NCBI GenBank assembly: GCA_017443895.1
Contig: JAFSXU010000036.1
Span: 1-32,142 of the forward strand
Length of the DNA: 32,142 nt
Reading direction: 5' to 3'
From: Clostridia bacterium
Lineage (GTDB): Bacteria > Bacillota > Clostridia > UBA1381
Shown piece by piece: positions 7,206 through 15,260 of the stretch. The position numbers and the translations under genes were made by a program. The notes beneath the pieces are model-generated. The model did not search any database. It was given only the letters and a program-made list of their open reading frames with translations, and was not told where the DNA came from. The stretch's first letter is position 1. Each line of letters starts with the position of its first letter.

Positions 7206-7474
7206 TAGCAGTTTTCTGATAATCGAGTAGAAGCGTTATTTGGGAGATTGTCATTGAACATTGAACCTGTATACTTTGGGCAAAGCAGGTATCGCAGTAA
7301 GGTATATGGGGACTTGCAGTTTAATAACTGTAAACATCGCTGTCAATAAAAGACGGCGACGCGGGCTCTCGGAAAATGAGAGCAAAAAGTCTTTGGGATT
7401 GGTGAAGGGTGTCCTATAAAGACTAAAATAAGTGACCCTTCAAGCAAAGAAAAATAAAGGGAGGATTTGAGACT
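7206..7474 (+). promoter_or_regulatory. Long structured 5' leader with H-type pseudoknot
   Basis: Hairpins in order: ACCTG/CAGGT enclosing CTTT/AAAG (7265-7290); TTGCAGTT/AACTGTAA with a TAAT loop (7314-7333); TCGCTGTC/GACGGCGA (7337-7359); GCTCTC/GAGAGC (7365-7383). Then two interleaved helices form an H-type pseudoknot: AGTCTTT (7388-7394) with AAAGACT (7418-7424), and TGAAGGGT (7403-7410) with ACCCTTCA (7435-7442). Loops are 8, 7 and 10 bases, the last one A-rich. The ribosome site GGGAGG is at 7459-7464. It may stabilise the mRNA or regulate translation. I do not recognise a known riboswitch class. Confidence 0.72.
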
Positions 7475-10400
7475 ATGCATAAGAATCTCAAAAAAGTAAT
7501 TTCAAGTATTGCTGCTCTCGCTTTATCAGCTTCATCATTTGTAGCACTTGCTGCTACATCATATCCTGATGTTGCTGAGTCAGCTAACTACTACAAAGCA
7601 GTTACTGAATTATCAGCTTTAAATGTAATCAACGGTTACGAAGATGGTACATTCGGTCCTGAGAAGTTAGTTACAAGAGCAGAAATCACAAAGATGATCG
7701 TTGCAGCTTTAGGCCCTGCATACACAGATGCAGCTAACGCAGCAGCAGGTCAGAACACAAAGTTCACAGATGTTACAGCAAGCCACTGGGCAGCAGGTTT
7801 TGTAACAGAGGGTACAACTGTTGGCTTCATCGCTGGTATGGGTGACGGAACATTCGCTCCTAACTCAAATGTAACATTCGCACAGGCTACAACAATGCTT
7901 GTTCGTACAGCAGGTTATGAAGTATGGGCAAAGGCTCAGGGTTATCCACAGGGCTATATGTCATACGGTTCACAGCTTGAGATCACAAAGGGTGTTAATG
8001 TAGATAACAACACAGAGCTTAACAGAGGTCAGGTTGCTATCCTTATCGACAACACTTTAGACGCACCAATCCTTAAGGTTACATCATATGAAGTAGCTGC
8101 AAACGGTGAGTCAGTTCCTAAGTACACAAAGATGGACGGTTCAAACTCAGACTATCCTGACAAGCAGACAATCCTTACAGAGAACCACAATGCTTCAAGA
8201 GTATATGGTCGTGTAACAGGTACTGCTACATCAGATCCTGGTCTCGATGCAGACAAGGTAATGTTCAGAGTTGAGAAGTCATACAACTGGATGGACAATT
8301 CAGTTAAGGAGAAGGAAGTAAAGACAAAGACTCTTGCTGACGGTACATTAGACGGTGCTGTAACAGAGAAGGTTTACCTCAACGGTACAGACGCTGATAA
8401 GTACTTAGATGTATATGCTGAGGCTATTATCAGAGAGAATGATGATGACGAGTTTGAATTAGTTTCATTCTTCCCATCAGCAAAGGTTGAGACAGTTGCT
8501 TTAAAGACAAACGACTACTCATCAAAGACAACTGAAGATAAGTATTATACATACACAGATGCTAACCACTCATCAACAAAGTACTATAACCTTTCAGCTA
8601 CTCCAAAGGTATATGTAAACGGTGTTGAGTATACAGCCGGTTTAGCAGATGCTATCACTAACTATGTAGATGGTAACATCATCGGCGACATCACTCTTAT
8701 GGATGTTCCTGCAGCCGGTCAGACAACAACTGACGGTAAGTATGATACAATCATGATCACATACTATGCAGATGCTATCGTTGATTCAGTTGTTGAGTCA
8801 GCAACATCTCCAAAGATCTACTTCACAAACTCAGAGAACGGTTCAATCTCAAAGCTTGAGATTAAGCCTGATGACACAAACAAGTCATACAAGTTCACAT
8901 TGGACGGCGCTGAGATTAAGTATACAGATCTTGAGCAGGATGATATCGTATCAATCGCTTATGATGTAGTAGCAGGCTTCGCTGATTCAAACAAGTATGA
9001 TGTTATTGTTTCAAGAAACACAGCAACAGGTACAGTTGATTCAGTAAAGACAAACAAGACAGTTTCATCATTAAATGACTTCTTGGTAGGCGGCGAGTAC
9101 TATACAAATGTATTAAGCTTAGTAAGTGCTTCAGAGCTTACAACAGACGGTACAGAGTACACATTATACCTTGACGCTTTCGGCAGAATTGCTAAGGTTG
9201 ACGAGGGTACAACAGGCACAAAGAAGATTGCTATTCTTGATGCTGTAACAAATGAGTCAGATACATACTATGCAACTATCTACACAGCTGACGGTCAGAA
9301 GATCAGATATCAGTTAAAGGATAGCACAAGATATTCAGAGCTTCGTGGATATGTATATGCAGGCAACGGTAAGACAGCTCCTCAGGATCGTGTATTCAAG
9401 TACAGCGTAAACTCAAAGAATGAGATTACATTAAACGATAAGTTAACAGGTACAGTTTCAGGCGCAGAGACAGCAGAGTATAAGCTTGATACTTACAAGG
9501 TAGGTTCAATCAGACTTAATGCTGCTACAGCAGTTCTTGATGCTACAGATTACGAGCCTAACACAATGACATATGACATCGTTTCAGCTTCACTTGTTGA
9601 CGGTGACGAGTACATCGTATACGGCTTCGATAAGAACTCATCAGACGGTTCATACAGATTTGCAATCATCACAGAGGGTGCTGCTAAGATTACAACAACA
9701 TCTAAGATGGCAGTTGTATCAGAGCTTGGTACATCAAATGTTGATGGTGAGCAGTTAGTAGCAGTTACAGCATACACTGCTAACGAAGGCGCTAACGAGG
9801 ATGGCGAGATCACACTTTACATCGATACAGATGTAACAGGTCTTAACACTCTTGCAAAGGCTTCAGCAGTACTTAAAGAGGGTACACCGTTCTACTACAC
9901 AACAAACAGCGACGGTTACATGGATAGAATCGATGTTCTTAACGCTGTAGATTATGCAAGTGCATCAGCTATTCAGAAGACTGTATTCGGTTCAGTTCTT
10001 ACAGGTACACAGACTGTAACAGCTATTACAGATCCTGCAATGAAGTCAGCATCAGTAATCGCTGGTAAGTCATATGATGGTAGCGATGTTAAGGATATTG
10101 CTCAGTACAAGGGTACAGGCAGCGACAGAAATGACGAGGCTGTATTCAAGTTTGCTCCTATAGTTAAGAAGTCAGGTAACTCAATCTTCTTCGCTACAGG
10201 TACAGATGTTCCTGGCGTATTCTCATCAGATACAAACGATGGTGATTCACATTCAGTATTAAGTGGCGCAACTGTTCTTGTATGTGACCTTAACTCAGCT
10301 AACAACAAGATCAGCAGAGGTTCACTTGCTGATGTAACAGTTTCAAGATTTACATCTCCTGCAAAGGTTGCTTTAACAGGCGACTATAAGGATTATGCAG

Positions 10401-10519
10401 CTTGGGATCAGGTAATCGACGATACATCAGATAACGATAACTCAGATATCACATATGCACTCGTTAAGATGATCGACGGTGACATCACAGAGATTTATGT
10501 AATTCAGCCTGAGGACTAA
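7475..10519 (+). CDS. Major S-layer protein with N-terminal SLH domains
   Basis: The 1014-residue protein has a signal peptide (about 1-26, VALA cleavage) followed by three SLH domains: about 28-80 with the TRAE motif at 67-70, about 97-148 with TFAQ in place of TRAE, and about 150-197 with LNRGQ. SLH domains anchor proteins to pyruvylated secondary cell wall polymer. The remaining 800 residues are Thr/Ser/Asp-rich beta structure without cysteine or catalytic motifs, as in crystalline surface layers. Codon use is visibly biased (ACA, GCT, GGT, TCA, AAG), unlike nearby genes, and with the strong promoter, long leader and perfect terminator points to very high expression. GGGAGG lies ten bases before the ATG. 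Confidence 0.92.
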   Translation: MHKNLKKVISSIAALALSASSFVALAATSYPDVAESANYYKAVTELSALNVINGYEDGTFGPEKLVTRAEITKMIVAALGPAYTDAANAAAGQNTKFTDVTASHWAAGFVTEGTTVGFIAGMGDGTFAPNSNVTFAQATTMLVRTAGYEVWAKAQGYPQGYMSYGSQLEITKGVNVDNNTELNRGQVAILIDNTLDAPILKVTSYEVAANGESVPKYTKMDGSNSDYPDKQTILTENHNASRVYGRVTGTATSDPGLDADKVMFRVEKSYNWMDNSVKEKEVKTKTLADGTLDGAVTEKVYLNGTDADKYLDVYAEAIIRENDDDEFELVSFFPSAKVETVALKTNDYSSKTTEDKYYTYTDANHSSTKYYNLSATPKVYVNGVEYTAGLADAITNYVDGNIIGDITLMDVPAAGQTTTDGKYDTIMITYYADAIVDSVVESATSPKIYFTNSENGSISKLEIKPDDTNKSYKFTLDGAEIKYTDLEQDDIVSIAYDVVAGFADSNKYDVIVSRNTATGTVDSVKTNKTVSSLNDFLVGGEYYTNVLSLVSASELTTDGTEYTLYLDAFGRIAKVDEGTTGTKKIAILDAVTNESDTYYATIYTADGQKIRYQLKDSTRYSELRGYVYAGNGKTAPQDRVFKYSVNSKNEITLNDKLTGTVSGAETAEYKLDTYKVGSIRLNAATAVLDATDYEPNTMTYDIVSASLVDGDEYIVYGFDKNSSDGSYRFAIITEGAAKITTTSKMAVVSELGTSNVDGEQLVAVTAYTANEGANEDGEITLYIDTDVTGLNTLAKASAVLKEGTPFYYTTNSDGYMDRIDVLNAVDYASASAIQKTVFGSVLTGTQTVTAITDPAMKSASVIAGKSYDGSDVKDIAQYKGTGSDRNDEAVFKFAPIVKKSGNSIFFATGTDVPGVFSSDTNDGDSHSVLSGATVLVCDLNSANNKISRGSLADVTVSRFTSPAKVALTGDYKDYAAWDQVIDDTSDNDNSDITYALVKMIDGDITEIYVIQPED

Positions 10520-10556
10520 TTCATAATTAGTTATCTAAGAGCTTAAAAGCATAATC

Positions 10557-10589
10557 AAGGACCAATCCGAAAGGATTGGTCCTTTTTTT
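10557..10589 (+). terminator. Strong terminator of the S-layer gene
   Basis: AAGGACCAATCC and GGATTGGTCCTT form a perfect 12-bp stem with a GAAA tetraloop, followed by seven T residues. Confidence 0.95.
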
Positions 10590-10613
10590 GCGTAAATATG
10601 TAAATATGTTCGA

Positions 10614-10927
10614 TAAATTTTGGTTTAGCGGTGTAAATGGGTATCAAAATTTGTAGGGGAGGGTTTCCACGCCCTCCCGTTCCCAATATGCGTTGTCGGG
10701 GATGCGGCAATTTGTGGGGGAGGGTTTCCACGCCCTACCGGTTTTTTAATAATGTGGCGTTTTAAGATAAATTTTGGTTTATGTGTGTAAATGGGTATCA
10801 CAATTTGTAGGGCAGGGGCTTGCTCCTGCCGTTGTATACGGTATCGGGGATGCGGTTGGAGCAAGCCCCAACCCTACAACCCATACCAATTTACGATTTC
10901 GTATTGGTACGCTAAACCAAAATTTAT
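10614..10927. repeat. Modular palindromic repeat, copy D (composite, variant stems)
   Basis: Two joined units in the orientation of copy C. The first carries GGGAGGG/CCCTCCC hairpins; the second (10768-10927) has GGCAGG/CCTGCC (10811-10830) and GGTTGG/CCAACC (10854-10873), in the places where other copies have GGGAGGG/CCCTCCC and GGACAGG/CCTGTCC. Loops stay 8 bases long. The outer motif TAAATTTTGGTTTA and CGCTAAACCAAAATTTA is retained. There is no gene here. Confidence 0.87.
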
Positions 10928-10967
10928 CTACCAAAACCCAAAAAATAATGATTTTCAATGTTAAATA

Positions 10968-10976
10968 TGCTATAAT
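10968..10976 (+). promoter_or_regulatory. Extended -10 promoter of the zinc-ribbon/TPM/SPFH operon
   Basis: TGCTATAAT is an extended -10 element (TGnTATAAT). The -35 region (TGATTT at 10949-10954) is weak, as is usual for extended -10 promoters. The leader is about 60 bases. Confidence 0.6.
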
Positions 10977-11044
10977 GGTGGTATATAATATATGGTGATG
11001 TATTTTGTGCAAACCGCCAAACCAAATTATCGGGAGGAAATGCT

Positions 11045-12130
11045 ATGGAAACAATCAGAAATTATAAATGTCCTTGCTGTACGGCTCCGCTTGTATACAA
11101 GCCGGGCAGTGATGTTTTGCACTGTAATTCCTGTGATAATTCATTCCCTCTTGAAACACTTGAACAAATGGCGGATGCACAGGAAACGGCAGGCGGCACC
11201 TCTAAATACGATTGGGAGCATTACGAGCCACGGAGCTACGACTCCGACGCCGAAATAAACCTTGCAAACTATTCCTGTCCGTCATGCGGTGCGGAAATTT
11301 CGGGTGATGACACCTTGGGCGCAACCGTATGCCCGTACTGCGGTAACTCTACCATTGTAAAAGGTCAGTTTGAGGGCGGACTAAAGCCCGACTACATAAT
11401 TCCGTTCAAGCTGGATAAAAAATCTGCAATATCGGCATTTGAGGCAGACTTTAAAAATGCCCCGTTTTTACCCAACAATTTTAAGGATAAGAAAAAGATT
11501 GCGGAAATGGCAGGCGTATATGTTCCGTTCTGGACATTTGACTGTGATTGTAACGCCTCAATCGTCTATAATGCCGAGAGAATAACCGCATGGAGCGACT
11601 CAAACTATAACTACACAAAAACCGATTATTTTAAGCTTTTCAGAAGCGGTAACATATCATTTGCCAATATCCCCGTAGACGGCTCTAAAAAGGCTGATGA
11701 TGCCTATATGGAGGCTGTCGAGCCGTTTGATTATAATGATGCGGTGGTCTTCTCGGATAAATATTTGTCGGGGTATTTAGCGGATAAATACGATGTTACG
11801 GCGGACGAGAGCATAGATAGAGCCAACGAGCGTGTTAAAAATTCGGCAGTCGAGTGCTTTAGGGCTACAACCGCACACTATACCGCAGTTATACCCGAAA
11901 GCACAAAAATAGATTTCTCAAACGGAAAAATCAGATATTCCCTGCTCCCTGTGTGGATGCTCAATATCAAGTACAAGGATAAAATGTATAAGTTTGCCAT
12001 TAACGGACAGACCGGAAAGGTTGTTGGCGAATACCCCGTTGATAACGGCAAGAAATGGCGGTATTTCGGCATTGTCGCCGGCATTGCATACGCCGTTGCC
12101 ATAGCCGCTGCACGGTTTCTGTTCTTTTAG
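11045..12130 (+). CDS. Double zinc-ribbon membrane-anchored protein
   Basis: The 361-residue protein carries two zinc ribbons: Cys9/Cys12 with Cys27/Cys30, and Cys78/Cys81 with Cys96/Cys99. The middle domain (about 100-335) is of a family common in Firmicutes next to TPM and SPFH proteins. A single C-terminal membrane helix (about 340-361, WRYFGIVAGIAYAVAIAAA) leaves the ribbons in the cytoplasm. It is the first gene of a tight three-gene operon, and its stop codon overlaps the ribosome site of the next gene. Such ribbons usually mediate protein or nucleic acid contacts. The exact function is unknown, but a membrane-associated complex with the next two products is the natural inference. Confidence 0.8.
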   Translation: METIRNYKCPCCTAPLVYKPGSDVLHCNSCDNSFPLETLEQMADAQETAGGTSKYDWEHYEPRSYDSDAEINLANYSCPSCGAEISGDDTLGATVCPYCGNSTIVKGQFEGGLKPDYIIPFKLDKKSAISAFEADFKNAPFLPNNFKDKKKIAEMAGVYVPFWTFDCDCNASIVYNAERITAWSDSNYNYTKTDYFKLFRSGNISFANIPVDGSKKADDAYMEAVEPFDYNDAVVFSDKYLSGYLADKYDVTADESIDRANERVKNSAVECFRATTAHYTAVIPESTKIDFSNGKIRYSLLPVWMLNIKYKDKMYKFAINGQTGKVVGEYPVDNGKKWRYFGIVAGIAYAVAIAAARFLFF

Positions 12131-12141
12131 GAGGTGCAGGT

Positions 12142-12915
12142 GTGAAGAAAATATTTTTATGTACCATGCTTATTTTTATGGCATTGGCAGTGCCTGTGCA
12201 TGCAGAGTTTAAAAATCCGTCAATAATCGACAATGCAGGCTACCTTACCCAAGCCGAATTAGCCGAGCTTTCGGCAGAGCTTGATGCGGTGAGGGATAAA
12301 TATAACTATGATGTTGCAATATACACCGAAACCAATATGTCGGGATATAGTGCAATGGCGACAGCCGATGATATTTACGACTATAACGGCTACGGCGTAG
12401 GTGAAAATGCCGACGGCATAATGCTCTATATCTGCAAATCCACAAGGGAGTACCACTTTACCACCTGTGGCAGGGGCATATGGGCGTTTACCGATAACGG
12501 GCTTATATATCTTGAAAATAAAGTTGTGCCCTGCCTTAGTGATAACGACTACTACGGCGCATTTTCACAATACATAAAATACACCGACGAATTACTCTCC
12601 GTTGCGGCGCAGGGAAAGCCGTATGACAAGCAACAGCATGAAACAAGCGATTTGATAATGATTTTTGCGGGAGTGCTAATCATTCCGCTCGTGATTGCAT
12701 TTATTATGATGCACATGAAGCTTGCAAATATGAAAACCGCAAGGGAAAATAACTATGCACTGAATTATATGCAAAATAAAAACATAACCACATCACGGGA
12801 TATGTTCCTGTTCTCAAATATAACAAAAACAAGACGGGAAAAATCAAGCTCCGGATCGAGTACCCATACATCGTCGTCGGGTACATCTCACGGTGGCAGA
12901 GGTGGAAGCTTTTAA
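12142..12915 (+). CDS. TPM-domain membrane protein
   Basis: The 257-residue protein starts at GTG 12142, seven bases after AGGAGG; the longer frame overlaps the previous gene and is rejected. Residues 1-21 form a signal peptide (VHA cleavage). A TPM (TLP18.3/Psb32/MOLO-1) domain follows with the typical opening IIDNAGYLTQAELAEL and a VAIYTET strand, about 25-150. A transmembrane helix (IFAGVLIIPLVIAFIMM, about 175-191) is followed by a cytoplasmic tail ending in a Ser/Gly-rich SSSGTSHGGRGGSF, a usual signature of bacterial TPM proteins. TPM domains have been linked to protein repair or phosphatase-like activity. The operon context suggests a membrane partner for the SPFH protein. Confidence 0.87.
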   Translation: MKKIFLCTMLIFMALAVPVHAEFKNPSIIDNAGYLTQAELAELSAELDAVRDKYNYDVAIYTETNMSGYSAMATADDIYDYNGYGVGENADGIMLYICKSTREYHFTTCGRGIWAFTDNGLIYLENKVVPCLSDNDYYGAFSQYIKYTDELLSVAAQGKPYDKQQHETSDLIMIFAGVLIIPLVIAFIMMHMKLANMKTARENNYALNYMQNKNITTSRDMFLFSNITKTRREKSSSGSSTHTSSSGTSHGGRGGSF

Positions 12916-12936
12916 AGGTTACAAGGAGGTAAAATT

Positions 12937-14130
12937 ATGGGATTATTAAAAGCAGGAATTGGCGCGCTTGGCGGAGTTTTAGCGGACTCCTGGCGTGATT
13001 ATTTCTATTGTGAGAGTATGAGTGCCGATACCCTTGTCCAAAAGGGCGAAAAAAGGGCAGGTGGCAGATCGTCAAATAAGCATGGCACGGACAACATCAT
13101 TTCAAACGGCTCTATCATCAATGTAAATGACGGACAGTGTATGATGATTGTGGAGTCGGGCAAGGTGGTTGAGCTTTGCGCAGAGCCGGGCGAGTTTGTG
13201 TATGACACAGGCACGGAGCCGAGTATTTTCTACGGCAGTCTTGGCGAGAATATCAAAAAGAGCTTTTTGGAGATTGGTAAGCGTTTTACATTCGGCGGCG
13301 AGCCTGCAAAGGATCAGAGAGTGTATTATTTTAACACCAAGGAGATTATGGGAAATAAATACGGGACTCCGTCTCCTATACCGTTTCGTATTATGGATAC
13401 GGCGATAGGCTTTCCGCTTGATATTAAAATCCGCTGTCATGGCGAGTATTCGTATCATATTACAAACCCGATGCTGTTCTACACAAATGTGTGCGCAAAT
13501 GTTGAGAACGAGTATACCCGTGACGAGATTGACGGACAGTTAAAGACTGAACTGCTAACTGCTCTTCAGCCTGCAATGTTCAAGATTTCGCAGAATAATA
13601 TCTATTACAGCGCAATCCCTGCATATACCATGCAGCTTGCCCAGGAGCTTAACGAATTGCTTTCGTCAAAGTGGCGTGAAAGACGCGGTATTGAGATTGT
13701 CGAGTTTGGCGTATCGAGCGTCAGCGCAACAGAAGAGGACGAGGCAAGGATTATGGAATATCAGCGCTCCACTGCTATGGGCAGGGACGATAACCTTGCA
13801 AAAGGTCATATCTTAGGCTCTGCCGCACAGGCAATGAATACCGCTGCCGCAAACGAAAACGGCGCAGGTATGGGCTTTATGGGCATGGGTATGGTCGGAA
13901 ATATGGCAGGCAATATGGCAGGTATGTTTAATGGCGGAAAAGGTCAGAACCAGCCTACAATGCAAACCCAGCCTGTGAACACGGGCGCATGGAAATGCGA
14001 CTGCGGTGCGGAAAATACCGGTAATTTCTGCTCAAACTGCGGTAAGCCTAAATCAAACGCATGGACTTGCGGGTGCGGTACCCAAAATACAGGTAACTTC
14101 TGCTCAAATTGCGGAAAACCGAGAGGTTAA
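12937..14130 (+). CDS. SPFH/YdjI-type protein with two C-terminal zinc ribbons
   Basis: The 397-residue protein has an N-terminal SPFH (band 7-like) domain, about 30-290, of the YdjI or virion-core-like subfamily. A Gly/Met/Ala-rich linker (about 300-345) follows, then two near-identical short zinc ribbons with CxC and CxxC pairs (CDCGAENTGNFCSNCGKP and CGCGTQNTGNFCSNCGKP). B. subtilis YdjI is a membrane-stress or lipid-domain-linked protein recruited by partner membrane proteins. It has no membrane helix of its own, so recruitment by the TPM or zinc-ribbon protein is likely. AAGGAGG lies upstream of the ATG, 21 bases after the TPM gene, and a terminator follows directly. Confidence 0.88.
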   Translation: MGLLKAGIGALGGVLADSWRDYFYCESMSADTLVQKGEKRAGGRSSNKHGTDNIISNGSIINVNDGQCMMIVESGKVVELCAEPGEFVYDTGTEPSIFYGSLGENIKKSFLEIGKRFTFGGEPAKDQRVYYFNTKEIMGNKYGTPSPIPFRIMDTAIGFPLDIKIRCHGEYSYHITNPMLFYTNVCANVENEYTRDEIDGQLKTELLTALQPAMFKISQNNIYYSAIPAYTMQLAQELNELLSSKWRERRGIEIVEFGVSSVSATEEDEARIMEYQRSTAMGRDDNLAKGHILGSAAQAMNTAAANENGAGMGFMGMGMVGNMAGNMAGMFNGGKGQNQPTMQTQPVNTGAWKCDCGAENTGNFCSNCGKPKSNAWTCGCGTQNTGNFCSNCGKPRG

Positions 14131-14139
14131 AGGATATGT

Positions 14140-14171
14140 AAAAAAGATAGTCGATAACGGCTATCTTTTTT
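14140..14171 (+). terminator. Terminator of the zinc-ribbon/TPM/SPFH operon
   Basis: AAAAAAGATAG (14140-14150) pairs with CTATCTTTTTT (14161-14171), with an inner CG/CG extension. It starts nine bases after the stop codon. Confidence 0.9.
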
Positions 14172-14180
14172 CATGGTCTG

Positions 14181-14393
14181 TCAATATTCATCACTGAGCA
14201 GGAAATCTGCAACATTCATTGTTTTTATTCCCTCATAGTTGCCGTCGGCGAAATCGCTTGCCATAAGCACATATTTGGGGTAATTGTCTTTTATTTCAAG
14301 CAGCCTTGAAAATTCACGCTTAAACTTCGGATAATAACCCAATGTAATCTGAGTTTGTGAAAAATTCGGATTTTTTTGCTTTGATTTTTTCTT
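14181..14393 (-). pseudogene. C-terminal remnant of an AAA ATPase with DUF4143 domain
   Basis: Reading the minus strand to the stop at 14181 gives REFSRLLEIKDNYPKYVLM followed by an NYEGIKTMNVADFLL tail. This is the characteristic end of AAA_14/DUF4143 ATPases, a mobile family often linked to toxin-antitoxin or defence loci. The frame is closed by a TAA at 14394-14396 and has no start codon. A second open frame (14320-14451, starting MMPVKVNVLG) runs through the same region one base out of phase, consistent with a frameshifted relic. Everything encoding the ATPase domain is missing. Confidence 0.7.
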
Positions 14394-14396
14394 TTA

Positions 14397-14599
14397 GATT
14401 GTTTGCCAAACTTGACTTGTACCCCAAAACATTTACTTTAACAGGCATCATATGCTGTTTGTTTTTGCCTAAATTTGAGTGCAGAGAATTTCATTGTAGA
14501 AACTTTATGATACAATATCTATAAGCAGTAATATTTAAGGGCTTTAAAATTATGATAAAGATTATCTTAAATAGTGCTTAGGCTATATCAACACGCATA
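14397..14599. other. Non-coding, decayed stretch
   Basis: No convincing ORF or RNA is seen. The codon content of short frames on the minus strand suggests more decayed coding DNA adjoining the ATPase remnant. A TATCTATAAG-like segment near 14512-14525 is not supported by a -35 box. Confidence 0.4.
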
Positions 14600-14649
14600 C
14601 CCAATTTGTCCATATTGAAAATAATATTGCATTGTGATATAATTTTCAA
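14600..14649 (+). repeat. 50-bp direct repeat carrying a promoter (copy 1)
   Basis: This is identical over 50 bases to 17287-17336. It contains TTGAAA (14615-14620) and TATAAT (14638-14643) with a 17-base spacer. Copy 2 drives the RhuM-family gene; here only degenerate sequence follows. Confidence 0.88.
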
Positions 14650-14737
14650 GAGACAAGGCGGTGAAGAAGGTTTGAAGATTAAAAGTAGTTACATATTTTT
14701 AGAAAATCCATACAAAAAGAAACAAATGTAGAAACAG

Positions 14738-15053
14738 ATGCAAGAAAGGACTATTGTACTTCAAATAGGTAATAATATTGACAATTACATAGAAAAGGCT
14801 TTTCCGCAAACAGATAAGGATAATAATAGACATCCATAGAAAAGGCAATACACTTACATCTTTCAAACTGATAAAAATAAGTGTAGTGTTGAGTTTATAA
14901 TTACTCAAGTATCAGAAATTCAATACCTTGATATAGAGGTTTACATCCAATATCCGGAAGTATATATTTGTTCTCGATAAGTTTCTCAATGTCGATTCTT
15001 GTCTCTCCGGGTGGAGTTATCTTAGTTTTATAATAAAATCTTTTTTGATACAT
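14738..15053. pseudogene. Degenerate coding remnant, both strands open
   Basis: On the plus strand an 80-codon frame (14738-14980) starting MQERTIVLQIGNNIDNYIEK is interrupted by TAG at 14837-14839 and continues to TAA at 14978. On the minus strand a 50-residue frame (14901-15053) reads KITPPGETRIDIEKLIE followed by a hydrophobic tail and has only a weak GGAAG before its ATG. I cannot tell which, if either, was the true gene, and I recognise no family. Confidence 0.35.
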
Positions 15054-15119
15054 TTCTTCCAATAAAACAGGCTATAAGGGGATAATATTCTGAAATATAA
15101 ATAATTCTATCCCTTTAAC

Positions 15120-15147
15120 TTGCACTTTTCTAAAAATGTGGTACAAT
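15120..15147 (+). promoter_or_regulatory. Promoter of the GH30 gene
   Basis: TTGCAC (15120-15125) and TACAAT (15142-15147) have a 16-base spacer. The leader to the ATG at 15261 is about 107 bases and includes the palindrome at 15182-15198. Confidence 0.6.
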
Positions 15148-15181
15148 ATAATCAAAAAGAATTTGATAAAATAATGTGTTA

Positions 15182-15198
15182 TGTTTATCACATAAACA
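15182..15198. promoter_or_regulatory. Operator-like palindrome in the GH30 leader
   Basis: TGTTTAT-cac-ATAAACA is a perfect 7-bp inverted repeat with a 3-base centre, about 30 bases past the expected transcription start. A repressor binding there would block elongation or initiation. No regulator gene is adjacent, and the site does not match the cre consensus. Confidence 0.5.
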
Positions 15199-15260
15199 GA
15201 GACACACTAATGACAGATGTATTTAAAAAATTATCACAATAAATAGGAGGAAATAACATT

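Noticed and set aside
7206-7474. Known riboswitch (c-di-GMP, preQ1, SAM, THF, ydaO)
   Set aside because: I compared remembered conserved cores and found no convincing match; only the presence of a pseudoknot is shared with some classes.
7475-10519. Short ORFs inside the S-layer gene on both strands
   Set aside because: They are out-of-frame shadows of a long, codon-biased gene without ribosome sites.
10625-11012. ORFs of 74-79 codons on both strands
   Set aside because: They read through repeat copy D and the operon promoter; they are repeat-derived.
12055-12141. Longer N terminus for the TPM protein
   Set aside because: It would overlap the previous gene and bury the signal peptide; GTG 12142 has an ideal ribosome site.
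14699-14908. 69-codon minus-strand ORF
   Set aside because: The sequence is a low-complexity hydrophobic translation of AT-rich DNA without a ribosome site. The plus- and minus-strand remnants noted at 14738-15053 are somewhat better but still weak.
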